NCBI GenBank assembly: GCA_030142905.1
Contig: JASJOG010000086.1
Span: 682,001-746,000, forward strand
Origin: Heliopora coerulea
Lineage: Eukaryota; Cnidaria; Anthozoa; Scleralcyonacea; Helioporidae
DNA length: 64,000 bases
Direction of reading: 5' to 3'
Shown: positions 34,401 through 44,314 of the stretch, piece by piece
Layout: the number at the start of each line of letters is the position of its first letter
Numbering within the stretch: the stretch's first letter is position 1
Position numbers and translations under genes: made by a program
The notes under the pieces: generated by a model
Told to the model about the DNA's origin: nothing
Databases searched by the model: none
The model's input: only the letters and a program-made list of their open reading frames with translations

Positions 34401-37400
34401 CTGCCAGGTGATCGAGACGATCGAAATCCATTCACGTTTCAATATGGCGGCAACAACTTAACCAACCATACTAAGAAATGAAGAAGTATGAATGTCTTTA
34501 TAACTAGTTTTCTCTTTATTATAAAGTCTAGTTTGTCAGACTTAACTGCTGGAAGAACACCTAAAGAGAAATTCCGTCGTTTTGACGAAGTTCTTTTACA
34601 GGAGTATGATATGGGCCAAGCTCCTCCTTTCTGAAATAAATGCCAACCCCAAAATGTTCCCCTATGTTTTCGCCTTGTTCTTCTCTGTCTTTTCCGGCAT
34701 ACAACCCTGAAAATTAGCGAGCACCATGCCAAAAATGATGTTTAGGGCCCAGTGACAATCGTGAAGATTCAGGCGATCAAGTCAGACGATCGAGTCGATC
34801 ATGTGGAAACCCAAAATCGCCCGAATCGTCCCGATCGCCTCAAATGTTCGTGCGGTGATCCGGACGATTGAGACGATTCGGGCGACTATATGAAAACTAA
34901 GAACGCATAGATGAAACAAATTACTTCATGGTTGCTTCGCTTGTCCGGTTTTTATTCACTTGTTTTCATGAATCCCAAACTCACTCGCTCGTTCGTTTGT
35001 GATTTATCACAACTCGTGAATGAAAAATCGTACTCGCTCACCAACTATGAAGTAATCTAAAAATCTGCTATTTAAGCTGTTTTCCCGAGTAGTCCACCGA
35101 GAGCCACGCCTCAAAGGTACCCCTCCGATGCGATCTTAATCTATGAAATGTTTCTCGAACCTTTTCCCCCACTCCTAACCTTTTCCCCCACTCCTAACCT
35201 TTTCGGGTTTCGATTCGTGTACTCGGACATCGCTCGCGCGTGGATGACATATCACGTCCAAAATTACACTACTTTTGCCAACAACCAAAATTTAGGAGTC
35301 CATCTTACCGATGCACAAACAAGTATTCCTATGAAGCCCATCCGCTGTACAAAATCAAAAATACTCTTCTTAATTCTTGTCCAAAGATCGAGCTCTTTGG
35401 CTGAATTCAATTCCTCGAGCATTTCAACTTCCTCCAGGTCCTCATCGTCGAGTTCAACTCCAGATAAACGAGCTTTGTGAGAAAAATGAGATTTAGAATT
35501 AGTAAAAAACTTCAGGGCCTAACTTAGTCAGTAGAAAGATGTACGGACGTACACAAGTGGTTGACGACAGCTTTGTAGTATTACAGAGACGAATCTAAGA
35601 TTGGGGGCCATTTGCAGGAGACAGTTAATTACAAGCGGTCATAGCTTATTGTAAAGTGTCTTTATTTATGATGGATAGCTTTATCAGCTAAGCTGTTTAA
35701 CCTAGATGTGCAGAAAGGGCCAACCCTTATGGGTCCAGTGTTACAACAGGAGAAAACTGGAGTACCCATAGAAAACCTACAGTGACTTGTAGAGTCAAAT
35801 TGGGCAACACTCTTCTCAATTGTAACCAAGGTAACTTAAATCAGACAACTGCCGAGAGTTAGAACTGAACCTTAGTCACAGAGATGAGAAACACATGCAC
35901 TACCACTGTGCCACCAACAAACAACAACTCCTACCTGCTCTTGCCATAAAGTAAGGTGGTAGTTCGCCAATTGCAGTTCCAACTCCCTAAAGCAAGTTGA
36001 AGGATCTTATTCAGAAAATTTCTTTGGTTTCTTGAAAGTTGCACCAAATGGACTTTTACCAACTTGACAAATGGGTCAGGCAAAGAAAATTATGAGAAAC
36101 TTGCTAATGTTGTTTAATGGCTTTAAAGTAGTTCTTGACAATCTGAACTTACCCACATGAATGCTTCAGTCCTCACTTTACTCATTATGGTAAACAGGCC
36201 GACAGTTGATGTTTGGCCATTTTCTGGGCACAGAATTCTAAAAAAAGTTCCAAAACATTTACTCAATGCCAGATTTAATATTGTGCAAAACAAAAACTGG
36301 CATTAACAAGTAATTCAGGATGAAATTGAAAACATGTAGCATTTACTCAGGCCATGGGGAAACAAGATGGCAAAACATGTAATACCTATGGCACATGTAA
36401 TTTAAAGAGAATAAAATTGAATATGGGTATCTTACTCCAGTTACAGGATACAGCAAACAGTTTCTCAAAACTTACTCATTAGGATATGGAGGTTCTGGAA
36501 AGTCCAATGATTGGCATTCCCAAGCTGCCAATGTCACTTGTGCAATGTGGGGACCCTAAAAAAGAATATCCTTTGTATTGCTTTTCAGAAACATACAATA
36601 AATCACGACTTTGTGCAGAGTTAAGAATGACAATTAGACAGATTTACTAGATTTTTTTCATCTGTTTCCATTGATGCAACTCTAAAATTTTTGAAGGCAT
36701 TAACTCCAATTTTGGCTGAGTACTAAAGCAGTAATGGGAGTTTAAGATGGTAGGGTAATATAAAGAATTTTCCCTGTTTCTATGACAATGACAGTAATTG
36801 CAAATAACTTCAAAAATTCAGTTTTGACAATTTAGAGGAAATTCTAGTAATTAAAATTTGTTCAAATTTGGAAGAATTATTGTTAGCATCACATAGTATT
36901 TTCTGTTGAACATTGAGCCTTTTTTTCTTGAAAATTCTAAACATTGCATTTTAAAATGTGATCAAATTCATATTAAGAGATAAGATTTATCTATTGTAAA
37001 CTTAGTGAAATGCAAGAAGTAAAGTTTGTGATTGGATTTTTGGTTAATTTAATAAAACTTAATTTTTGAGATTGTTTTCAATGACTGTTTGTTGCCATGA
37101 AACAAGGGAAAATCCCTAATATTACCCTGACTGCTTTCCTTCTCTGCCATATCTAGTATTATGCACTGTAACCATTCCATATTATACATTCAAATATATA
37201 CCATATATATGCCAATGTATGTCTCATTTAGCTGATATGAAATGTTCTGAAAATATTTTATCAAGATGGTGGACACTAACCAGGTATAGAATGAATGTAT
37301 GCAAACCAGTACCCAGCCCTACAGAAGATAATATACCCAAGCCAATCCAGTAGCAACACCAAAGGATAAATTCCTCAACATTTTGCACATGCTAAAAATA

Positions 37401-38986
37401 AAAAAACACAAATGTCAATTAAACGACAAGTGATACAACTCTTGTAAAAAAACACTGGACTCTTATTTAAAAGTAACATCTCAATACGAAAAGCTTATCA
37501 ACCAAAAGCAAGGTCTTACAGTAACTTTTACAATACTTTTTATTATATTTTTTATAGGAGTTAATTTCTTCAAATAACAAGGAATAACAAAAAAACTAAC
37601 TTTTTGATGTTGTCCTGGAACAAAGTATAATAGTGAGAGAATGGTAATGGACAGTACAAAAAATGTACATGATTTATGGTGTTTCAGGATTCTGCAAGAA
37701 AAATATGACAGAAATTTGGATTCACTGTGATTAAGTTTCCTTAATTGCACCACTGCTTTATTGCAAAAAAATTGCAATAGATTTATATTAAGCTAAATGG
37801 CATATTTGTCCCTGATAACAGCCCCAAGCACTTTTACAGCAATCATTTCTAAAGCTGCTAATTGACTTGATTGCTTAATTTTGGCAGAGCAAGTGTCTAG
37901 AAATTCAGAAGAGCAAGTTCAAATCCCAGTTGAGTCAAAATGTTTTTGGCTAACTTTTAAACTTTAACACAATCTGGAAATTTATGACAGAATAAGGAAA
38001 TACTATAGTTGTACCTTTGCCAATATTCCTTAACTGTGATAACCAGTTCTAGTAAAAAGTACTGTACAGTAACTAATGGTTTTCTCCAGAGCACAATTTT
38101 CTGACGTTCTTCTCGCTCCATCTTTCTCTGCTGCTGGATAGATGAGTTCAAATGATGATGATAGTGAGTTCTGTAGCTAACATTGTCACCACCATTTAGT
38201 GTAGATGTAATGGTGTCTTCATTAGATCCTTCTAAGAAATCAAATTAAAAATAAGTTTACTACACTAAACGAAATAAAAATAAGTCAAGTACCAAATCAT
38301 TCCTGCCAGAATCGTTAATTATTTTATTCTGGCTTAAGCCAAACAATGTTACACAGCTGAGGAAAGAGGGCGGCTGAAGTTGGTCTTGGCAGGAATGGGT
38401 TAAGCTGTTACCTTATAGCTTAAACGAGTCCACCCATTACAGCCAAAATCAAAACATGCACACATATATGCTAGTTATTATAAAACAACGTACATAACAC
38501 ATTCAGATGCAGAGTCAGCAAAGTATGACGATCTATATATAGCGTTCCAAAAAACAAGTTACATCCAGAAAATGAATTCTGCACACCTGAGTTTGCGTCT
38601 GTATTCACGACATCGGGAGTCTTATCTGATTCCTGCAGCCTTTTGATCTAAGAAAAACATATTCATGTTAAATCTGAGTCTCATGCCGGCTTGTTCAGGG
38701 TGAAAGTGGTTGCTAGTTGTGATGCAAATTGTGGAAATCAGAAATACGTTTCATTGTGTTTGCGATGAGAAATCTGTGAACTATACCACGAAGGTTCACG
38801 TACCAAATCAGCCTGTAATCCCTTTACTGAAAGATTTCTCCTTTTAAGTTCAGTCTTTAGGTCTCTTACAGTAAAAGCTGAATAATTCCGGTCACTCAAA
38901 AGTGAACTGTCTTCATCGGTACGGTCTTCCACCTCAGGGGATATCTTCTCTCGACGTGTACTTCGCCGAGTCCCTTTGTTGTCCAT
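31433..38986 (-). CDS. VMP1: Vacuole membrane protein 1 with N-terminal SAP motif, 13 exons, complete
   Basis: VMP1 is an ER multispanning membrane protein of the VTT/DedA group that acts in autophagosome formation, ER contact sites and lipid scrambling. Exons, in order: 38986-38804, 38647-38587, 38231-38015, 37691-37601, 37391-37281, 36555-36476, 36237-36153, 35986-35935, 35472-35309, 33752-33636, 32377-32316, 31816-31711, 31591-31433. All joins are GT-AG and in phase, giving 1488 nt and 495 aa; human VMP1 is 406 aa. Diagnostic blocks include [70 protein letters not shown] and [11 protein letters not shown]. Exons 1-2 add a SAP-type motif at about residues 38-71. The first ATG is at 38986; the upstream frame lacks another ATG. 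Introns 3-9 are strongly CpG-poor, suggesting a broadly expressed, body-methylated gene. Introns 9 and 10 hold a decayed Harbinger-like element and a SINE. Confidence 0.95.
33465..33538 (-). mobile_element. tRNA-derived SINE relic in VMP1 intron
   Basis: The minus strand reads GGCCTTCGCAGCTCACTTGG and has an A box (AGCTCACTTGGCTGAGCAC) and a weak B box (GTCCGATTCCC). It spans 74 nt, with complementary GGCC ends. It lies in VMP1 intron 10. Confidence 0.5.
34269..34903. mobile_element. second Harbinger-type element with decayed MADF frame, in VMP1 intron 9
   Basis: The left end AGCCTGGTCTCCAT matches the element at 30025. The right end ATGAAAACTAAGAA is degraded. Subterminal regions are full of GACGATCGAGACGATCG-type motifs. 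Near 34443-34505 it shows ATGGCGGCAACAACTTAA and then GAAGAAGTATGAATGTCTTT, which encodes KKYECL as in the MADF ORF, but stops interrupt it. Flanking duplication is not evident. Confidence 0.65.
35851..35916 (-). mobile_element. tRNA-derived SINE relic in VMP1 intron 8
   Basis: The minus strand reads TGGTGGCACAGTGGTAGTGC (A box) and AAGGTTCAGTTCTAA (B box), spaced as in a tRNA-like pol III promoter. The rest is degenerate. Confidence 0.45.
38587..38986 (-). other. SAP-motif exons fused to VMP1 (exons 1-2)
   Basis: Exon 1 (38986-38804) and exon 2 (38647-38587) join in phase 0 to read [19 protein letters not shown], then LQADLIKRLQES. This is the SAP helix-extended-helix pattern: hydrophobic-DLK-x-LKxRxL, then G, then ADLIxRL. 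SAP modules usually bind AT-rich DNA. They are preceded by a basic, then acidic leader (TRRSTRREK, then EVEDRTDED). The motif spans the intron, which argues for a real exon pair rather than two chance ORFs. Confidence 0.8.
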
Positions 38987-39117
38987 TAAAGGGGCAAAAC
39001 TGCAGTTCGTTTTGGAACAATTTATAGTTTTCAACGGTAAAGTAACCACTTTATACACCTGTTAAAACAATAATCCAACATGCCACGTTCCTCATAGTTC
39101 GTGAGCTGTGGTTAATT

Positions 39118-39414
39118 TCAACTAATTCGCGGCGTTTCTGGTGTAATATTAACATTGTGTCTCAATGACGTAATATATGGCCATTCGAACTGACCATTGG
39201 TTTTGCAATTTGCGGGTAAAAGTTCACAAAGGTTCTGCTGAGATAACTGTGAAATAATTTCTTTTAATCCCCAAGAATTGTCATGAATTGCATAGAAATA
39301 ACTCAGTTGAATTGGCACTTTCAAACGTACCCGAACGCCCAAATAAACAGCACTCTTTGATTTATATCGTCCATGCTTACTGGAGTAAGTTATGTCGGAG
39401 TTCTTTGGAGTCAT
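39118..39414 (-). CDS. unrecognised 98-residue ORF upstream of VMP1
   Basis: ATG at 39412-39414, stop at 39118, 131 bp before the VMP1 start codon on the same strand. It begins MTPKNSDITYSSKHGRYKSK and is basic early on; no domain or signal peptide is seen. It could be a short gene, an upstream ORF in a VMP1 leader, or chance. Length alone does not set it apart from random frames in this window. Confidence 0.2.
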   Translation of the reverse strand: MTPKNSDITYSSKHGRYKSKSAVYLGVRVRLKVPIQLSYFYAIHDNSWGLKEIISQLSQQNLCELLPANCKTNGQFEWPYITSLRHNVNITPETPRIS

Positions 39415-39589
39415 TTTAGAGCATTTCTATCGTAATTCTTAGGTGGACACACTGTGAAGCATGCCGTTATCTGAGCTGGATCTAAGATCTCGAAATGTTT
39501 GAATGTGTATTAATAAAGTTGACCTGAATTTCGCACAATGACTTGTGCCGGTAGCGACAGACTCCCGGTAGCATACCAACTAAGTCTTA

Positions 39590-39710
39590 AGCCTAGTTTC
39601 CACTCAGAAAAATTTTACAGGGACCGGAAACTTTTCCACCAGCATCAAAAGAAGAAGTTCACATTTTTCAACTGACAAATGTTTTTCCGAGTGTGAAAAA
39701 GGAAACATGA
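39590..39710. mobile_element. possible PIF/Harbinger-like MITE relic
   Basis: The left end TTA then AGCCTAGTTTCCACTCAG resembles the 30025 element's terminus. A partly inverted match (CCGAGTGTGAAAAAGGAAAC) lies near 39688-39707. The right boundary and target duplication are unclear. Confidence 0.4.
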
Positions 39711-40837
39711 TTGGACGTAAAAGTACAGTGAACATCAGTGCGGTAAATAAATTTACTTGAAAACGCAATCACCGTGACAGTGGAACCCGTATCGATTAAG
39801 TGAAGTACTTCGTGTCATAGTCACTGATGCGCCACACAACTCTTGCCCACTCAAACGTATTGTAACAGAAAGTGGAAAATAAAGAAAGCGTCCAGGTGAG
39901 GTGAATCTTTAATTAAATATTAGAAGACGTTTCAGATATTTGGTGAGATGAGTTCTTCATTGGTATTACTTTTGCCGCATTATATATCGGCATTTTAGAA
40001 TCATCCTCACGATAACATGAACAGAATATTTCATGAATTAACCACTTGATGAAATATTCTATTTATCTGTATGTTGCGCGCAATACCTCACGGGCTAGAA
40101 TGGAGTTTATCTACATGTGACTTGAAGAACTCCTACACAAACATTAATTTGCACAATTATTATTCATGATATTACAGTGGATAAATTTAGGGACATAATT
40201 AAAGACGCTCAAAAATTTTACTTTTCATCCTTAAATATCACAAGACCTGCTTGGTGATTACTAATTAGAAATTAGAAATTAGCCAAATAATATGTTATGA
40301 ATTGCAATGTACATTCATAAGAACATGGGAAACTGAGGATATAGAATAGACATCCCAGATGAAGTGAACAGTAAAATTCAAAAAAAAAAATTATAATTAT
40401 TGTTAATGTTCAGTAAGTATTTTTCCTAGAAGTGCTGATGTATGTGATGTAATTTAAGTCATCATGTTCTTATAATAGTCTATTGTCCAAGCAATTTTGA
40501 GGATCTCAGATGGAAGGACTTTCTTAGCCTTTGTTTACTCAGTTGTTAATGATTATATATGGCGATACTTTGTGCAATTTGTTGGATATTGCTATTTACA
40601 GCATACTGAAGTTACAATTTTGGCCTGGACAATCAATCATAGACATCTTGAAGAAATTGAGATGTTGATGATGTACTTAACTCTGTACCTCTACACTCGT
40701 TCATGTAAATACTGATAAAGTTTACTAAATGAGAAGCAAGGAAAAGAAGTCACACTCATTAGCATTTATAGAGATAGAACTTCTCATGGAACCATAATTC
40801 TCAAGCAGAAAAACTAAGAAAAGTTCCCTGAGACCCT

Positions 40838-40908
40838 GACACAAATCAAACCAGTAATCCCCTGATTGACAGTTGAGATGTTCTAACCATTGGGCTCTAG
40901 AGATTCAG
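40838..40908 (-). mobile_element. tRNA-derived SINE relic
   Basis: The minus strand shows GAGCCCAATGGTTAGAACATC (A box) and TACTGGTTTGATTTG (B box) at tRNA-like spacing. The B box is degenerate. Confidence 0.4.
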
Positions 40909-40950
40909 GTGGCAGAGCAAAGGTACAAACTCCTACTGGTTTAATAGGAA

Positions 40951-41088
40951 AACTAAACTGAAGATATCCATCTTGGAACTTGATATTAAAGTAAACACAA
41001 GAAAAGACAGTAATTACCACTATTACTGAGTCTTTTTCTTATGTTTACTCGAATATCAAGTTCCAAGATGGATATTTGTGGTTTAGTT
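40951..41088. mobile_element. short fold-back element
   Basis: Arms of about 60 bp at 40951-41010 and 41030-41088 are inverted copies sharing ATCCATCTTGGAACTTGATAT and GTAAACA. The loop is about 20 bp. A similar motif (TCATCTTGGAAGTTGATATT) occurs at 32988-33007 in a VMP1 intron, suggesting a dispersed family. Confidence 0.65.
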
Positions 41089-42089
41089 CTTCTACTATAT
41101 TTTCTTAAATTGTTTTCTGGCTTAAGTAATGGTTTCTAATGATTTTACGATAATGATAACTACTGCCAAAATCTGCTATTCTCAATGTCGCCAATATTTA
41201 TTTACCATCTGTGCTTCATTGGATTGAATATGGTTTTTGCTAACCCTACACTGGTTTATTTGAAATATGCATACTCCTATGCTTCCTCCTCAGAAAAGTT
41301 TTCTGACAAGGAATAAGATCTGTAACCTTCCAAAAGCAGGTGCTTATAGCATGCTGAGGTGCTCTGACTGATTGCCAATGGTCAAGAGATTGAGTTAAAC
41401 AAACTGAGATGATTGAGCAATGGTTGCCTGTTGTGCTGGTTTGTATTAGCAGTGACATGTGCTCTGCTAGGGTCTGCAAGTCTCGACATGTCAAGGGTTT
41501 ATGTGGTAGCTTTGACCTTGTTAATTACAAGTTTGCATGCTTCACTAACTATAAACTCAAAAAGATAATACAAAAAAAACAAACAAAAAAAAGGACAAAA
41601 TATGGAACATAAAAGAAAATTTGCCATTTGGTTGTTTTCTTCTCGTGGATTTCATGCTATTGGTGTTGTATTTGGGGTCACAGACACTTTAAATTCTTTT
41701 TATTTTAATATTTTACCTTGGTAACGGCAGACTAATTTATTCACCGAAGGTAGGACTCTGGACAGGCTAGAGTTGGAGAGCGAGGAATTATGCCGCATGC
41801 AATACTGAAAGATTATTTCTTGATTGAAAATGATCAGCAGTGAGATAGAAAGTGATTGGAATACTTTTTTTTTATTATTATTATCTTTTTTTTGTATTAT
41901 TCCTATTTTGAGAAAGACTCATGGACAACCTCTGGAGCGAACTTTTGTGAGCTTGCAGATTTGTTACGCAACTCTGGCAACAAAGCTACAACTGAGCTAT
42001 TACATGGAGAAGATAAGCCGCGAATCTTGTAAATATGCCGTAATACTCAAGATTGGTCGCGAAAACTCATATAAACGAATAATTTCAAA

Positions 42090-42530
42090 AGAGAGAGATG
42101 AAGGATCGTCAAGCTCTATACTCAGAAAATGATTTCTGAGCCCCAGACGGGGATCGAACCCGCCACCTTCTGATGACCGGTGAGACGCTCTAACCATTGA
42201 GCTACCAAGACTCAGATGGTGAGCTAGGTGCAAGTTTGATATATATGTGCAACCTAAGCGGAAGCCACTATATATTAATAATGATGGATAAAATCATAAA
42301 CTGTATCCATCATTATTAATATGTAGTGGCTTCCGCTTAGGTCGCAGATATATATCGAACTTGCACCCTAGCTCACCATCTGAGTCTTGGTAGCTCAATG
42401 GTTAGAGCGTCTCACCGTTCATCAGAAGGTTGCGGGTTCGATCCCCGTCTGGGGCTCAGAAATCATTTTCTGAATATAGAGCTTGACGATCCTTCATCTC
42501 TCTTAAGATATATCCAAGCTCTCACATTTC
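42090..42530. mobile_element. two tRNA-derived SINEs head to head
   Basis: One copy is on the minus strand (tRNA-like 42139-42212) and one on the plus strand (42383-42456). Both have the A box TAGCTCAATGGTTAGAGCG and B box GGTTCGATCCC, and both share the leader GTGGCTTCCGCTTAGGT and the tail starting CAGAAATCATTTTCTGA. The leaders face each other around 42290, making a palindrome of about 400 bp. Same family as 6130-6466. Confidence 0.8.
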
Positions 42531-43812
42531 TAAAATCATAAACTGAATCTCAAAAGAGTTTATACTAGTAATTTTCGGCTTAAAATAATAGTCGCACTTA
42601 ATTTTGGATTAATCTCTCAACCCTTGGGTGGACTTATTTTTGTTGCGGCTTTTAGTAATCGAAAACAAAAAAATTCGATGTAAACGATTGTTTGCGTACA
42701 CAGTTTGTAGCCCTGGCAGCTTATTCTCTTCAGAAAATTGCCGCGCTTGTTCTCAAAATTAGCGACAAAAAAAGGCAAAGATAAAAACCTGAGAATAAGA
42801 CGTGGTGTGCGTGCATTACCACTGAGTCGAGAGGATGTACTTGAGGCGGAACATGTCTTTCGCTTTTCATTGTTGTGCTTGGTTTTGACCTAGCGCCCTT
42901 CAAATGAATATCAGTTGCCTCAGAAGGGCACTCATTGTCAATGATCGAGAAAGATTAAATGTCGAGCGGCGCGGAGTCGTCAGGTTTATTGTAGTTTTTG
43001 CTAAGTGCAAAGTGGTCGAACTACCCTGAAGAACTAATTGTACTTAACAAGTACAAAGAGATTCATCTAGCACGAGAAGTTTACTCCACTTGCGTATGTC
43101 ACTGAGTTTACACTAATGTCACTTGTGAAAACTGGGGTTAGTGGACAAATCATCCCATCCAGAAGTGGCGCCAGGAATTCCCCGACGCAGAGGCTGACGT
43201 CCCCGACAGGGGGGGCTAAAGCCGAGGGGCCATGACCATGCCACCTTTATAATTTTGTTATTTGAAGGTCGAAAACATCACGTTATTTTTCGCAAGAATA
43301 ATCGCAACCATTGACTAGAAACAGTTTACTTCTAGATTTGACAAGAAGATGAGACTCTATGATCTTTCTTGGCTAAATCAATAACGAGCACTCATAGTTT
43401 GTACAAATATATGAGTGTGTTCATCTGTGAAAATTCCCCGGCGGATTGTTAATTTTTCCCCGACTAAGGGGCTAGGGTTCCCCGGCGTGGGACTGTAGCA
43501 CCCTATGCCCCCCCCTCCCTCTGGCGCTACCTCTGATCCCATCACTTGACATTCTCGCGGTCTTCTGTGGTTCTGCAGGCCTGGACGTATTACTCTCGTA
43601 CAACAGACTGGTATGTCACTTCTAAATTCAAAAGACATCGATCCGAGTTCTGTGAAGTTCTTTAAATCCAGAAATTATTGTGTAGAAGTGCGATCGAGAC
43701 CGTGGTTTGCTTGTTTCTGCTCTCACAATATTAAATCATCGAAGGCCTGAGGTGGATTTGAAAGCATTTTCTTGGAGGAATAAGCGGGAATCTTGGGTAA
43801 TACTTTGGGATC

Positions 43813-44092
43813 ACCAGTTTTTGTGGGCATGCAGCTGATGACGGAAGGTGACAGATATTTTGATGAGAAGTTGATGATAGCTGGCTTTCTACCAATGGAC
43901 AATATGCTTGCCTCCCTTTGTTTGCCCATGATCTAGAAAAACAAAGAAATTGACCAATTTTTGTTGGCATGCAGCTGATGACGGAAGGTAACAGATATTT
44001 TGATGAGACGTTGATGATAGCTGGCTTTCTACCTATGGACAATATGTTTGCCTCCCTTTGTTTCACCATGATCTAGAAAAACGAAGAAATTG
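43813..44092. repeat. 140-bp tandem duplication
   Basis: 43813-43952 and 43953-44092 are about 95% alike by eye. They share GGCATGCAGCTGATGACGGA and GATGATAGCTGGCTTTCTAC. On the minus strand each copy has an acceptor-like TTTTTCTAG followed by an open segment (MGKQREASILSIGRKPAIIN in the copy at 43813-43952). The lower-coordinate copy stays open to a stop at 43723. It could be a duplicated exon of an unrecognised or dead gene. Confidence 0.7.
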
Positions 44093-44194
44093 CATCATTA
44101 AACTGTACTACTGACACCATGCAGTTTTCTCGACCATTCTTATCCATCGAAGGAAGTCAAGGAGTCGTACCCAATTCGTTATTTTAATCCCTCA

Positions 44195-44314
44195 GGTCCA
44201 GTTCAAACGTCGAACTTTTCATTTGCCGGATCTAATGTCAATAAGCAAAATCCTTTATTCAAACTGATTTGCATTTGATTCGGTACATGAAAAGTTCGAC
44301 GTTTGAACTGGGCC
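44195..44314. mobile_element. short PIF/Harbinger-like MITE
   Basis: The 120-bp element has ends GGTCCAGTTCAAACGTCGAA and TTCGACGTTTGAACTGGGCC, nearly perfect inverted repeats of about 28 bp. TCA is duplicated at 44192-44194 and 44315-44317. Non-coding. Confidence 0.8.

Larger units (their letters stand above)
39711..43812. other. intergenic with scattered repeats, no recognised gene
   Basis: Frames are at most 102 codons with no domain. A G/C-run-rich segment at 43160-43520 has ragged inverted resemblance (GGCGCCAG / CTGGCGCTAC) but no definable ends. Other repeats are listed separately. Confidence 0.45.

Noticed and set aside
42383..42456. tRNA gene
   Set aside because: Same SINE family as 6335-6408, arranged as an inverted pair.
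43160..43540. Possible element with inverted GC-rich ends
   Set aside because: Inverted similarity is patchy and no ends or target duplication could be defined.
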